Shown: positions 33,685 through 46,749, numbered from the stretch's first letter. The stretch is 64,000 nt of DNA from Aphis gossypii (GCF_020184175.1 NC_065533.1:11988695-12052694); one strand, 5' to 3'. The notes: generated by a model not told the origin, from the letters alone. Translations and numbers: made by a program.

Positions 33685-33864
33685 ATGGAAATCAATAAAA
33701 AAATTAACTGTTTTATAATCAAGTACTTATATAGTATTAGAAAATATTTATACAAGTACTTTACAAAAAAGACTGGTTTTGCATATGCATTTTCAAATCT
33801 AAACCTTGAAGAGAACCAAATTGAAGATGAAGACATTATTGAAGACACAATTCAATTAATTTAA
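33685..33864 (+). CDS. 59-codon ORF, possible terminal exon
   Basis: From ATG at 33685 to TAA, followed at once by AATAAAAT, a polyadenylation-type signal. The N-terminal half is basic and aromatic; the C terminus is strongly acidic (EENQIEDEDIIEDTIQLI). It lies 180 bp downstream of the P-element-type exon and might be the last exon of the same relic, but the frame does not join simply to it. No family recognised. Confidence 0.25.
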   Translation: MEINKKINCFIIKYLYSIRKYLYKYFTKKTGFAYAFSNLNLEENQIEDEDIIEDTIQLI

Positions 33865-34566
33865 TAAAATAATAATATAATTATTAAATATTATAGGTAT
33901 AACTGTTTATGGCTTGAATTTGGAAAAAAATTTTGTTTTACGTTATTTTGAATAAAAACGTTATACAAATTTTGAGTTTATTGTTATTCACAGTTAAAAT
34001 ATACAACTTTTGCGTTTACCTAAACTTTATAGTTATTCGGAAATTAAATTTTAAACGCTTTTAAGTAACTGACAACTGTTTAAAAGTAACAGAACTGAGG
34101 AAATCGCTATTAGCTATTGACAATAAAATATTGTATTAATACCTACATATTAAATTTTTGGAATAGCTTGAGAATTGCCCGAAACCACTATCATAACTCA
34201 TAATATTTTTAAGTTTTAACTATCAAATAATTAGAAATTAATTTAAATTTTTGTTTTGTGTTATTTAATTATTTGTGTTTACTGTTTTCCGTTATAATTA
34301 CGTTTACAAAATTTGATTATGTGATAAGGCAACTGTCTTGATAGTGTGATAACTGATAATATTGATGATAATCGTGCAGATAAGAGGCGCGTCTCTAGAG
34401 TCTAGACACTCGTACGCGACGACGCCGCGTTTTTTTATAACAAAAGACTAGTGCTTAGTAGTTTATTATAATAAAAAAAATAAAACTTCGTCTAAAACTA
34501 ATAGACAACTGCCGTTTGTGTTCGATTGTATACATTTTCCTTATTAAATTCTCCACGTATTCAGTA
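33865..34566. promoter_or_regulatory. Spacer; CpG-bearing 5' region at ~34380-34440
   Basis: Mostly AT-rich. A short CpG block (GTACGCGACGACGCCGCG, ~34412-34429) lies 140-190 bp upstream of the small ORF's ATG and may be its promoter. Confidence 0.3.
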
Positions 34567-34752
34567 ATGTCGGCAAAAAAGTTTCCTAAAATTATTTGTT
34601 TCCGTGACGAAGACGATGCAGAAGATTATGAAAGAGATCCAGTCAAATGGAAAAAATTACGCAAACTCGAAGATTTGTACGAAGACGACAAAATATCTCG
34701 CGAAGAATATTTTTATCGATATATGGAAATAAAATATGATAAGAAAAAATAG
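34567..34752 (+). CDS. Small acidic protein, 61 aa, unrecognised
   Basis: From ATG at 34567 (MSAKKFPKIICFRDEDDAED) to TAG. The peptide is highly charged, with alternating acidic and basic patches (KLRKLEDLYEDDKISREEYF), and predicted mostly helical by composition. I prefer this ATG over the in-frame one at 34516, whose added 17 residues are hydrophobic and coded by AT-rich leader-like sequence. Balanced codon use and a CpG-bearing upstream region favour a real gene over chance. No family recognised; it could also be one exon of a longer gene. Confidence 0.4.
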   Translation: MSAKKFPKIICFRDEDDAEDYERDPVKWKKLRKLEDLYEDDKISREEYFYRYMEIKYDKKK

Positions 34753-37700
34753 TATTTTGTAATGTATAAAAAACATTTGCATGTATTACTAATATCTTGT
34801 GTAAAGAAAAAATAATATATTTTATTATATTCTTCATACTAAATGCTTTTGTTAATTTTTTATCACTTGATTGTGTCTGTCTGTATCAATCGTATGCACT
34901 TGACAATCATAATCATTGCTTTTTATTTTTTCTCTCACAGAAAGAGTATTTACTCTACAATACACAAACTGGAAATGTATTGAACCACAAACACTTTGGT
35001 TGGATTTTATTTTTAATTTTTTCACACAATTACAATAGGTAGTTATAATGTTAATATACAATAGTTAGGTATATTTACATACTATCCTATGTGTATTACT
35101 TGAGTTTATTATATAATGTTTATTAACGTACTTTTAAATTTTAACCTTTTATAAATTTATCAAATTTACTCAACAATAATATCAGTATGATTGTACATGA
35201 TGTCAGATGTTTTTAAAAAGATGATATTAATGTCAATAGCAAAATCAACTTTTAATAACATTTACATTTTTTAATAAAAAATAATATATTTTTGCCATAC
35301 ATTTTTATAATATATACCTATTATAGAAGTACCACAATTTTTTTTTTAATAAATAATAAATGTATTTCTAATGTATTTGTTTATGTACTGTCAAGATGAT
35401 GTAAGTATTATGTGTATTGTATATACATTTATAATCATTAAGGAACGGACTTTAATATCTTGAAAAATAAGAAAAATGTTCTAAAAAATTATGACCTAAT
35501 GCCTTAAAAAAATTCTATATTTATTTCTTTATTTTATCAAAATAAATGTACTAAAAACTTTAAAAGTGTCATTATAATATTCACACACTATTTTAATGTA
35601 CCAAAAAAATATAAAATAGGAACGTTCCATTAAATATAACTAAATTGTTTTTACTCATAAATAAAATAATTGTATACTCATCAGATTAGTGCAGTCTATT
35701 AAACAATAATAATAAATAAATATAAATATATTAATCAACACTTTAGCCTACAATAAATAAAACTCAAACACCAAGTTTAATTAAGCTAACCTACCAACTC
35801 ATATAGTTGTTTTTTAAATATTTAAATATCTAATTTACCCTTAAGTAAATTAAACTATCGAAACATTTTTCAAATACGTGAAATAAAAATTGAGTTTCTT
35901 ATTAGCAAAATAAAAATTGAAATTGTGTGTTTTTCAACATAATTATGACATGAAATAAGGTTTTTTAATTTTACATAATTTGTGATTGGTCTTTAACAAC
36001 TTTAAAAATGTTACAAATACTTACCCTAAGTTTAAAAGTTAATACAAAAAATTACTTTATAAGTAGTTTTTGGCAATTGAATTAACTTTTATTGAAAGTA
36101 ATATATAAACAATAATAGTTATTTTACTATAGCAATTCCTTGTTAGTTTGTTCCCAAATACATTTTAAGAACTAATTGTTTTTATTGTGATTTGTGTTCA
36201 TCATAATCTTAATTAAAGTCATGGTCTTATTTAAGAAAAATTTTTAAAAAAAAGTAACATTCATAACAAAAGTTATGTAACCATAAAAATTGGGTAAAGG
36301 TAAGTGTACAGTAGGCATCAAGTGTATATTGTCATTGAATAAGTCACTATAATGGATATGTTAAATATGAATTCAATGATAAACCGTTGCATATAATAAC
36401 AAAAAAAAAATAATAAAATAATTCCTCAAACAATGGATTTGAATTATTAATGATTATTAATACCCTATTGTTAAGAGGACATTTTACCTTCTTGAAACTC
36501 TACATTTTAAAATGATCATAAGTTACTTAAAAGTAATAATATCAATAAAAGGCTACATTCAATTCTAGTTTAACAAATTATATCGCATTACATACACATA
36601 CTAATGGCATTAATAAATCATTCAGTACAAAATTGTATTTAATGAACTTATATTATCACCATTCGCCAGCCAAAATTATGAATTGATGTGAACACTATAT
36701 CATTTATCGATGGGTTATTATAGTCATTGGCGACCTAACTTTCAGATTTTATTAATTATAATTATTAACTTTATTAGAAGATGAGTAAAACAATAGAGTA
36801 TAGAAATATGTTTGTATTGTCAAGCCGGATGAATCGTGTATTACTGTGTTCTCAGTGTTAGTTATATTAGGTAGAGAGTCAGTGCCACAACTTGGTATAC
36901 ATATATTGGTGGGTGTGCAAGCAAATATTAATAGCCCATGTAGCCAAGGACTATTATAATATTATCAAGTCGTGGTGTAAATTTTGAAAGCTTGATTTTC
37001 CTTTTCCCTATTCAGTCTTCCTCTATATTTATATGATAAAAAGTATTGATGCACTTAACAGCCTCAAAAATAAAGATAACAAAAACTATATTGTAATATT
37101 TCATTTTTAAATTCTACTGTGATTTTATTGCTTACTCAATGGTTCCTTAAAGTGCTCATTTTAATACATCATTATTCCTCATATTCATTAATAATTTACC
37201 TTCAATTTTTTTATAATTGTATAATTTTTATTATTATTTATTGATAATATTTAAATGTATAGTTTTTATTATCCTTATTTCTTATTGTTTTTATTTGTAA
37301 ATAGATGGAATATATTTAAATTAATTAAAAAAGAAAGCTTCCTATTTATAGGAAATAGGAATGTGTATTCTTTGATTTCGGATTCAGTTAGTCTTGTCAT
37401 ATGTGAAATTAGGCATTAAGTTGCCGACATGGTGTTTATTTATGATCACATTAATTATAATATGTATTGATTTTCCTGAATTATTTTGAGTTTAATTTCT
37501 TATTTCAATTCATTTAATGAGATTACCGTTATAACTGTTTGTACCCAAATATAAAACTAATTTAGTAGCTAAAACTTTTTTCTCTAGAGCCTTAATTTTT
37601 AGCTAATGGTAAATGTGTGTGTTGATATTTTTATTATAATATCTCGAGATGAATTATAAATATAAGAATTTTATTTTATCAATTTTACGTTCTACTTCTA

Positions 37701-38973
37701 ATTCTTAAGATCATATATTTTATATTTTTTTCTTTATTTTGAAATCATTTTTGTTATTTATTTTATAGTAATTGCTGATTACTTTTTTTTTACACATGAT
37801 TATTTATTTGCTAATTGTGTTTTTATGTTTTTTATGTTATTATTAATCAAAAGGCATTATGCTCTTTCATTAAATATTATTTGTGTTCTCTTAAATAAGG
37901 TAAGAAAAAATAATAATGGTATATTACTATTTAAAATAATTATTAACAACCTTTATTTTGTTTATACATTAACCTATAATAATTATACTCTTAAACATTG
38001 TCTTTTGGTGAATAAATAAATAATAATAATTACATATACGATAAGGATTTTGATAAAAGAATTTTGTTTCCTCTTTAGATCTTGTGAATGATCATATTTG
38101 GATATACACTTATCAGAATTTTACTTGTAATCATATTATATAAACAGTAATGTAATTTTAATAAAAAAAATATGGGTAAAAGTAATCCTTCTTCATAAGT
38201 ATGACAGACAAAGAAAAACCTTTAACTTAAGTAAAAGAAAAAAAAAATGTTTTAACTGTTTCAAAATAATTATATATTTAAACCTTTATGCAAATTAGAT
38301 ATAAACAGATTTTTCTTTAATACGGTTGGTTTGGGCAATTTCTCATATTATAATATTTTTCAAAACCTGAAGAACTCATGAAAATTGTACATTATGAATA
38401 ATAATAATAATGAAATAATTTACAAAACCAATTATAATCTCATATTATTTATCTAATTAGCCGTAAAAAGCTAAATTGTTACTGTGGATTTTATTATTAC
38501 TTCAGTTTTAAAGTTGATTAGTAAATTAACTAAATAAATTTAAAAATGAAAAATAAATTAACTAATGAACGTATAACTAATAACCTTTGTTCAACATTTT
38601 ACTAAGTCAGTACTATTGTACTTGGGCATATTAATATTATAAATTATTCTCAATTATATTAATAGGTATTTGATATTTAAAGAAATCTGTCAACCACATA
38701 ATTCATAATAGATAACATAGTCAATTATTTCTCATTATTATAATTTTTGCTGATTTTAACTAAAAATATACCTAACTTATAAGTTATAACTAAAAATTGG
38801 ACAGATTGTATAGCCAACGATTTGCTGTACACTAGTGTAGTGTGTCACATATGAGCAACCGTGGAGATATAGTATGAAGAGATGTTGAAATAATTTAAAT
38901 ACCAATGAAGTATTTCTAAGTGTTTTTTATTGTGAAAAATATTCCAAGTCCAAATAATTAAATAAATTAAACT
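34753..38973. other. 4.2-kb AT-rich intergenic stretch
   Basis: No coding region, RNA gene or clear element. At ~36340-36420 a short piece resembles the dispersed repeat (TCACTATAATGGATATGTTA followed by AATATGAATTCAATGATAA). At ~35700-35850 there is diverged similarity to 54450-54600. Frames at 34797-35042 (plus), 34852-35061 (minus) and 37825-38019 (plus) are low-complexity. Confidence 0.45.
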
Positions 38974-39490
38974 ATGAAAAATATTCTAAGTCCAGGAGAC
39001 ATAAATATGAAACTGGGTGACGTGAAGGTGTTCGCTCTATCTCTAGTAAATCACGTCTTAAATGTGCCCATTCGTAACCCCCTTATACATCGTCCAGAGA
39101 CTCCCACGGTACCGGCAGGTCCCTGCTGGCCAGTGTACGTGCATAATATGCTCTTCCCACGCTTTTGCGTCAATCCGTGTAACGAAGTGCGTCAATCATA
39201 TACCGATGACTTCTTGTCAAGTCATAAGCGTGCGTGCGACGATGCTATGACGGTGACCTCATTAAAATATATAATATAATATTACCAAACCTAGCCAGAA
39301 TTTCCTTGAGTCGTTTCTCTCATACCGCCTCTGGTTATAGGCCTAGTCAAGTCAAACTCGTATATGGGTGCAATTCATTAACCCTCGAATTATATGTAAT
39401 TTGTCTTACCCTTCACTTTTTAGGCCTATGGTTATTGACTCGTACAATTATTATTTACTCTAACGAACCCGTCCATGAGTTTTAAAGAAA
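38974..39490. other. GC-richer block, possible LTR or element remnant
   Basis: Between 39000 and 39490 the sequence is clearly richer in G+C, with overlapping open frames on the plus strand, the longest 38974-39279. Its peptide (PVYVHNMLFPRFCVNP) has no motif I know. The block could be a solo LTR or another element remnant. I cannot identify it. Confidence 0.25.
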
Positions 39491-40278
39491 TATAAGTACT
39501 ATTCTTTATGAACAATTGGATTTGGTCAACATTATCTACGTATATTATATTTATTATTTAATGTATGAGACATCAGAGCACGTAGCAGTAGGTAGGTTAG
39601 GTTACCGACTACCGAGTGTAAATACCTTGTCATTGATTAAGTCAATGTAATATTGTAATGTATGTGTAAATGTGTTCTAAATTAGAATTCAATAATAAAT
39701 AATTGTATACCAAAAACAATAATTGAAGATGATTTACCAGCATATATTACTAAGTATAGTATATATTTTTATGACGTATTTATACTAATATTAAAGTAAT
39801 TTATTTTACTATTTATAATGGTAAGTAAAATAAATTTTTTTTGAACATTTACTATTAATAATTACTATTAAAAGTATTCTTTTTATATTATTAATTCGGT
39901 TCCAAATAAATGCCCACAATTCAGGAATTGTTACTTTTCGATCAGTTGTTTTCGCAGTCGGTACCCAGTAATATCATTGGAAACACTTAGTAAGTGCACA
40001 TAATGTGCGGTTTCGTAAATACAACAATTCGGCCTCAATGCGAAAAACCTTAAGTGCCCTTCTTAATTTCGGAATAAATTTTAAAGAAAAATGTAGGTGA
40101 GTTCATAATGTTAATATGTCATGGTGTATTTAGTAGTCAATTATAATAATTTAAATTTTACTTTACGACTTAACGAGCTTTTAAACTTGCAATATTATCT
40201 ATAATCTGCGTAACGTCCTCAAGTTTTGTTTTGTTTATCATTATTTTTTTTTTAATTTCTGCACAAATACTTTTTGTA
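39491..40278. other. AT-rich spacer with dispersed-repeat fragment
   Basis: 39610-39730 weakly resembles the 'TCATTGATTAAGTCAATGTA...' end of the dispersed repeat. No gene is supported. Confidence 0.3.
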
Positions 40279-40680
40279 CGAGCCACGAGCGTCTCATTTC
40301 AGCAGCTTGGCAAAATTGGTTGCTGCGCGCGCAGCTCACCGTATTATACCATTATCACACCATATCATACCATTATATTGTCATATTATTATTTATATTA
40401 TCAATTTTATTTTCAAATATTTCAAACATCAAATTTATTCATTTACAAGTTAATGTAATTTAATATTAATATGTAATTTATATTTATATTTTTAATGTTT
40501 AGTTATTTTTTATTAAACAGGTATTTAAATAGTTTTAAGATTATATTTTTTTGTACTTTTAAGAATATGAATAATCGAATGCATTATGAACATATATAGG
40601 TAGTCTCATTATTATCATCATTAAGTCCATAAATAATTGCAGTTACTTCATTTAAGGCTTTGCTATTGATGTTTTAATGC
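40279..40680. repeat. MULE left terminal inverted repeat
   Basis: It pairs with 44165-44533. The outer part holds the 14-bp palindrome GCTGCGCGCGCAGC (~40322-40335); the inner end overlaps the last codons of the transposase. Confidence 0.75.
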
Positions 40681-43176
40681 TGGATTTCTTTTTTGTTGAA
40701 TAAAGCCGAAGCTGTGGATCTATTTTCTTTTGAACATTGACTTCTACTATTTTTAAGTGTGTTTGTCCTCCTTCATTCATAATTGCTATAACTTCTGCAA
40801 AATTGTTTGTAAGTCTTCTTTGCTATAATCATTCGTTGTACTCAGACCCATAATTATTCCTGTTTGGCTTATGATTGTTTGATTTTTGTGAGCTTTATGA
40901 TGACTAGAAGTTGCAACCGTATCCATTAATATTTTTTGCTCTGTCATGTTAGAGTTGTGAAAAACAATGTTTTCAGTATTGTCATCTAAACTTATAAACT
41001 CACGAGTACAAGCATGTATGTGCTTACAAATATTTGCTTTAATAACATTATCAATGCAAGAGCAATGAAAGGTGTGAATACAAATATTACACTTTTTGCA
41101 TTTCCAAAATGATGAATGTGTACATGTTTCATCAGTTTTTATAATTTAGTGCTGCTATGAAGGATTGGATAATGATTTGATAATATATACTTTTTTGTCT
41201 TCCACAATTCGTATTTGTTCCAGTTTAATTGATTTACTTGAATTATGACTTTGACGTACTCTTTGAACTTTTTCAGTAGGGATATATTTTTTTGACAACT
41301 TAATCAAACGTTTGTATAGAGTATCTTTGGAGTATTTCATAAGAGCATTAATTGTTTTGACAAAATGTTTTACTCTCTTTCCTTCTAAATATATATGTGT
41401 TTTAATACTTAATGAAACGATTCCGAGTACATATTTGTATTAATGCCAAGTCTTAGTTTATAACGATAAGCCTATAACAAATCTGGCTGTTTTGAGTAAT
41501 ATTTTTTGAAATATGCCCCAAATGTACTGGTATCTTTGTCTTGTTTTAAATCTATTATGACATTTTGGAGATTATTTTTAAATTCTTCATCTGATTTGTA
41601 ATAATATTCTCAGTATTTTATAGACAGGGATTTTTTCTCTGATTCACCACTGATTTTAGATAAATTTTGTCTCCAGTTTTTATCGACGTGCCAAGTACAC
41701 AGAAGTCTATGTTCAACTGGTTCCATTGTAGCAACCCAAGCATTGTAAAATGCAGGAGCATCATCTGTCATAAAAACTTTACAGTCAATAACTCCTACAT
41801 TGAGTTTGATATTTTCAAAAAATAATTTAAAAATTAGCTCATTGGATCAATTTGATAAACAAAATGCAACTGAGTAACCGGATCCAAATTCATCGATGCT
41901 GACAACACTATACAACTGAATATCATACGCATTTGTTCCGTGAGTACCATCGTCATAAATTTTATCACAGCCAAATTTTTGTAGTGTTTCTTGTTGAAAC
42001 TTAGTCATTAAAATTAATGCAAAATCGTGCTTATTCAAAATTTCTTCCTCTCCAACCCAATCATTCTCATCCTGACCTTAGTCATATAAAATTGGACATT
42101 GTGTTTCTAGCATTTTTATTTCTTCAACCCATAATTTTATACTAATTGCATCATTTTTATGCCGTTTAGTAGCATACTCAACGTTGAAATCACGTGAAAT
42201 ATTGTGGAGATCTTTCTGTTCCAAAAGAAGAGATCGTCGATGTGTGTCATCAGTTACTTCAGCGTCACGAAACCAATCTATAATGTGTTCAAATGTAACT
42301 CCTTCTTTCAATTTAGCTAGAAAAAAAGAATTTTAATTTTTAAAATTCCAAGAAAACTGAAAAGAGGTAATATTACTATCATTTGTATAATATACCTGCA
42401 ATAATTAACTTTGTTTCTAGTCCAATTCGTCCAATTTCTTTTTCATAACCACAATGGTTTTCCCAAAATTCAATTTTTACTATCTCTTCGCATTCTAAAC
42501 CTGTAAGTTTGATCATAGCTGGACATGTTTCATCTATTTTATTAGTTCCTATAGATTTTGTCTCTCTTGCTTTCTCAATTTCATTTTTGGTTTTTCGATT
42601 GTCAAACGATCAATGGCAATAATAATATGACCTTGTAGAACCATTATATAATTTGTTGATGCTCTATCAAGTATAAACTTTGAAAATATTTTTTGCTCTT
42701 TCTCTGTTTTCCTTTTATCAAATTCTATGTTAAAAATTAAATATTATATAAATATGTTATTATGAATAAAAATTTAAAATAGTACCTATTATTAATTATT
42801 AATTTATTATTGTTCGTGAGTGTATTACCTGCAATGGTCGAAAATTTAATTTCTTTTACTTCTATAGTAATGTTATGTTTTTCGAACAGGTGAATCCTTA
42901 ATTTTGAATATTTAAACAAAGGTTCATTACACTCATAAAGACAAATTATTCTTGTTTCTCTATTTCCATCAACATTTGTATGATATCTTTTTGTATGACT
43001 ATCTGAAGTTTTCTGAACTTTAAATGATTTCTCACAAACTGTACAAATAAAATTATTTACAGCTAAAGAATCACTGCCCGTGTATATTCCTTAAATGTGC
43101 ATATAATTTTTTTTTTTTTTTGTGTAAACTTTGTATCACTAATGGAACATTTAATTTCAGATACAATCGAAGACAT
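40652..43176 (-). pseudogene. MULE transposase, spliced, with frameshift and stops
   Basis: From 43176: an N-terminal region with two C2H2-like fingers (FICTVCEKSF...HTKRYH and ICLYECNEP...HLFEKH), then exons with GT-AG introns (donors at 42831 and 42334-side, acceptors near 42728 and 42316). The MULE core has KFGCDKIYDDGTHGTN (catalytic Asp), VFMTDDAPAF (second Asp) and LLCTWHVDKNWR. A SWIM-type Cys/His cluster (CNICIHTFHCSC, then CKHIHAC) follows near 41050. The C terminus ends at 40652 inside the inverted repeat. It is disabled: a frame shift in the A-run near 43110 and in-frame stops near 42078, 41846 and 41150. This family excises and reinserts DNA with 8-10-bp duplications; this copy cannot. 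Confidence 0.8.
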
Positions 43177-43570
43177 GATGCTGAGATACCAAGATACAAA
43201 CGTCAAACAAAAATAAAATACTAGCTTAATGAAAATCACAATAGGTATAAACAGTTATGAAGAGTATGAAAAATGATTGTGTCCACAACATTGACCTGAG
43301 ATTAATAACTTATTTTTAGAACATTTATTACTTGGAGGTTTCTTGTTATTTTGAATTTTTTTTTATTTACAAATATTTTTTATAGCAATCCATAAAATTG
43401 TATCTGGATTTAAATAAAATAGTTGTTATATATCTAAATATGTACACACAAGTAGGAACATTTCTTAATATTGGCAAAAGCAACAATAATAATATAAATT
43501 GCTAAAACTGTATATTTATTTAAATTTTGTCAGTGTTGATTTTTCTTGACAAGGCAAGATTACTTATAAA

Positions 43571-43913
43571 TAGGGCTCGGAAGTTGATGCATTTCGCATT
43601 TTTTTTTTTTGGAACTTTTTAGACGATACTCTCTTGGCCTCAAATCTGTTTCATTAGCATGTGAATCTGAATATTTTGCATTTTTTGGTGTTTATTACTT
43701 TTTAAGTCATTTTTTGACATTTTTAGTCATTTTTACTGGTTTCACACTAGTTCACTTCTTACTGTTTCTTGTCTACTGTTTTGCCGATAACTTAAAACAT
43801 GAAAATTACCACAAACAAATATTTGTAATTTTTTATTTCTCTATTTTAAAGATATTTTTTCATTTTTATGTCATATTTGCATTTTTTTTTAGGTCATTAA
43901 TTTCCGAGCCTTG
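43571..43913. mobile_element. hAT-type MITE inside the MULE, 8-bp TSD
   Basis: Starts TAGGGCTCGGAAGTTGATG and ends ATTTCCGAGCCTTG, giving ~12-bp imperfect terminal inverted repeats. Perfect 8-bp target duplications CTTATAAA flank it at 43563-43570 and 43914-43921. It is non-coding (343 bp); the plus-strand frame over it is T-rich chance. It is younger than its MULE host. Confidence 0.85.
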
Positions 43914-44164
43914 CTTATAAATTATAATATAGGAATATTCTAGATACTACTATTCTAAAAATGGCGTATTTCACATTTGTATTATTGTATGGTCTAATTA
44001 CTCTAATTGTATGGAGTTCACTTTATAAAAGTTTACTTAGAACCATTAAATATAACGCATAGACACTAGACAGTGCTGCAACTATAAACTCTTGGATTAA
44101 AAAAAGCACAATATTCACTTGGATTTCATATTGTATAATTTATATGTTTTATTTGTTTTAAACA

Positions 44165-44533
44165 ATGAACAAAACATTAATAGCAAAGCCTTCTGTAAAT
44201 TAAGTAAATGCAATTATTTCTGGACTTAATGATGACAATAATGAGACTATAAATGTTCATAATGTATTCAATCATTCATATTCTTAAAAGTACAAAAAAA
44301 AATAATCTTAAAACTATTTATATACTTGTTTAATAAAAAATAACTAAATATTAAAAATATAAATATAAATAACATATTAATATTAAATTACACTAACTTG
44401 TAAATTAATAAATTTGTTATTTGAAATATTTGTAAATAACATTGATAATGGCATGATATGGTGTGATAATGGTATGATAAGGTGAGCTGCGCGCGCAGCA
44501 GCCAATTTTGCCAAGCTGCAATGAGACGTTCGT
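44165..44533. repeat. MULE right terminal inverted repeat
   Basis: Inverted partner of 40279-40680, with GCTGCGCGCGCAGC at about 44489-44502. It ends AATGAGACGTTCGT, 394 bp from the Mpv17-like ATG. Confidence 0.75.
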
Positions 44534-44926
44534 CTTTTTGTTAATGACGAAAAAAATATCTTTCAGGGAGGACCCCGCCCTCTAGACTTAGGACTCTATG
44601 CAGCCACATCCGGCTTGCATTCCCGTATTTACGCCACTGATAATGTGCACAGCGCTGACAACGCTTTAGATAAGATGATACAATTTAATCATCAGGTTAC
44701 AGCCAACTTACCAACAAGTAGAAATTGTAATCAGAAGTCAGAACAGAAGTGAACCAGTGAATAACAAAGACTTGAAAAACTATAAACGTTTAACTGTACG
44801 GGTAATTAAAAATTTTAGCAAATGAGACATTGACCAAATCAAACATAACGCTCCGAAAATTAACAGTACCAACTACCAAATCAATTGTAGAATACAAACC
44901 ACCATAACCTAGAACAATCACCAATA
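44534..44926 (+). promoter_or_regulatory. 5' region of the Mpv17-like gene, partly TE-derived
   Basis: The first ~110 bp contain a fragment ending TTTACGCCACTG (to ~44640), matching the right end of the MITE at 46433-46749. The remainder is probably leader and promoter. No TATA box is clear. Confidence 0.35.
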
Positions 44927-45624
44927 ATGGCTTATTTTAAATGGTACAGATATTGCAGCAACACATATCCAGTACGGACCAATCTCGTTCAAACAGGTAT
45001 ATAACCAGTAAAACATTGTATAAATAAAAGTATTATAAATTTATAATCACTAATTATTATAACATGTTATGTTAGGTCTTTTGTTTGGTTTTGGCGATTT
45101 CATGGCTCAAATTGCAGTTGAAAAGCGCAAACCCAATGAAATTGATTGGCTACGTACTGTGCGCTATGCATCTATTGGGTGTGCTGTGGGCCCAACACTT
45201 GGCATGTGGTACAAGACTTTGGATAAATTAGGAACTAAAAATACAATACCATTAGTGACTAAAAAGATATTGGTCGACCAATTGATTGCATCGCCAATTA
45301 TTAATGGAGCTGTAATGGTTATGAGCAGAGTGTTTAGTGGTGATGAATGGCCACAAATACAAAATAAACTAGAAGACAATTATGTGAAAGTTATGCTTAC
45401 TAGTTATTTGGTAATAATATTAAATACATTTTTTTTCTTATTAAATAATACCTTGTATGTTATCTTACAATTTTTTTTTATAGATTTGGCCAGCTGTACA
45501 AGCATTCAATTTCACCATTGTTCCACAACAATACAGGGTCTTAACGGTACAAATAGTATCATTAGCTTGGAATACTTACCTTTCATATATGAGTGTTGGT
45601 GGTGGAAAATCAGAACAAACATAA
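44927..45624 (+). CDS. Mpv17/PMP22-family membrane protein, three exons
   Basis: Exons 44927-44996, 45076-45410 and 45484-45624; junction CAAACAG|GT...TTAG|GTCTT splits a Gly codon, TTG|GTAATA..ATAG|ATT is phase 0; 181 residues. Family signatures in order: YPVRTNLVQTGLLFGFGD, DWLRTVRYASIGCAVGPTLG then MWYKTLD, KILVDQLIASPI, and the C-terminal IWPAVQAFNFTIVPQQYRV with SLAWNTYLSYMS. Mpv17/PMP22 proteins are ~180-residue, four-helix membrane proteins of the inner mitochondrial or peroxisomal membrane, linked to small-molecule permeability and mtDNA maintenance. Length and motifs are complete. I cannot say which paralogue it is (Mpv17, Mpv17-like or PXMP2). An AATAAA follows at ~45715. It is the clearest ordinary host gene here, wedged between transposons. 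Confidence 0.93.
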
Positions 45625-46432
45625 TATTTTTTATAAAATGTCAATGCATTTAGGCAAGTTTAGTTTTGTTTAAAAGTTGAAAACATTAATTTAATCAAAT
45701 TTTTTATACTATTTAATAAACAATAATAATATCATTTTTGTCATTATTTATTTATTGTTATGTTAATAACAAGGATGCTGTGCATATTTTTATCACTTAC
45801 ATAAGTTTTGTTTTATAAAACCAAGATGAAACCATAGACCTTATAAGGTACAAAATGTGTCTGGTTGAGTTTTAAAATTAATTGTATTCTTAGTAGTATG
45901 TACCACTGGTACATACTGGTGATCGATATGTTGCTATCCAGACTGATTAAAATATTATAAAGTAATATAATTGCTTTACACTTTGCAAAAAACCATATAA
46001 ATTGAATATAAAATATAGATTTTGTTGTACAAGGTATCTCAATTTTTTAAAGCTATTGATTGGTGGTTGCATTTGAAATATTTTAATTTGTTCATTAGCA
46101 ACAAATTAGCCTTGTATCTGGCCATTTTTTTTAAACTCCATGAAATTTTCAAACGCACAAGAACAGTAGTCAAGTGGCCCAAATTGGTCATAATCATCAC
46201 TTAGAATGTATGTGGTACCAATTTCTCGATTTTGATAACAGCGAGATATCATCAAAATCAAGTTTTTTAATTTTTATTTTTTAATCAAACATTACCAGTA
46301 AATTCAGAAGTTAATTTTGTTAATAAATCAAATACTTTTTCCAATATGTTCATTTGAGATTTATAACAGCTAAAATACACAACTTCAATTTTTATCTCAC
46401 ATTTTTGAGTCCTGTTCCATTTAACTCTGAAG
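45625..46432. other. 3' flank of the Mpv17-like gene; no other gene
   Basis: AT-rich. A 60-codon plus-strand frame at 46022-46204 is low-complexity and without motif. Confidence 0.45.
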
Positions 46433-46749
46433 CAGTGGTGTAATTATGGGTGGGGTGGTATAGGGATATATCCCCCCCAGACACTTTTTTTGCCAAAAAA
46501 AAACAATAAGGAAAATTGACTTGATATTTTAATTTATGAAAAATATATTTAACTTAATTTATTTGTTTACTTTGTTGTCTTTGAAAACCATTATTATACA
46601 ATTTACCTCATTAAATTTAATATAATATTGTGATCTATGAGATTTAATGGTTAAATGGGTGTGGGGGGGGGGGGGTATAATACCACTAGAACGATAGTAA
46701 AACTTATATTCTAATCCCACCCTAGAATCAATTCCAAATTACGCCACTG
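46433..46749. mobile_element. hAT-type MITE with perfect 8-bp TSD
   Basis: Ends CAGTGGTGTAATT and AATTACGCCACTG (12 of 13 inverted matches). It is flanked by CTCTGAAG at 46425-46432 and 46750-46757. It contains a G-run at ~46665 and is 317 bp, non-coding. Confidence 0.9.

Larger units (their letters stand above)
40279..44533. mobile_element. MULE DNA transposon with ~400-bp inverted repeats
   Basis: The left arm (40279 to ~40680) and right arm (~44165-44533) are inverted copies. Both contain GCTGCGCGCGCAGC next to CCAATTTTGCCAAGCTGC, then TACCATTATCACACC, and inward a shared AT-rich part ending in GCTTTGCTATT. A decayed MULE transposase lies between on the minus strand. CTTTTTGT flanks both ends (40270-40277, 44534-44541) and is a candidate target duplication, but the left arm has about six extra bases, so this is tentative. 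A hAT-type MITE sits inside. Confidence 0.85.

Noticed and set aside
43609..43920. 103-codon Phe-rich plus-strand ORF
   Set aside because: Lies wholly within a T-rich MITE with terminal repeats and target duplications.
40270..44542. CTTTTTGT as a firm MULE target duplication
   Set aside because: T-rich, and about six unmatched bases separate it from the left arm, so it is only a candidate.
45164..45379. 71-codon minus-strand ORF
   Set aside because: Antisense to exon 2 of the Mpv17-like gene.
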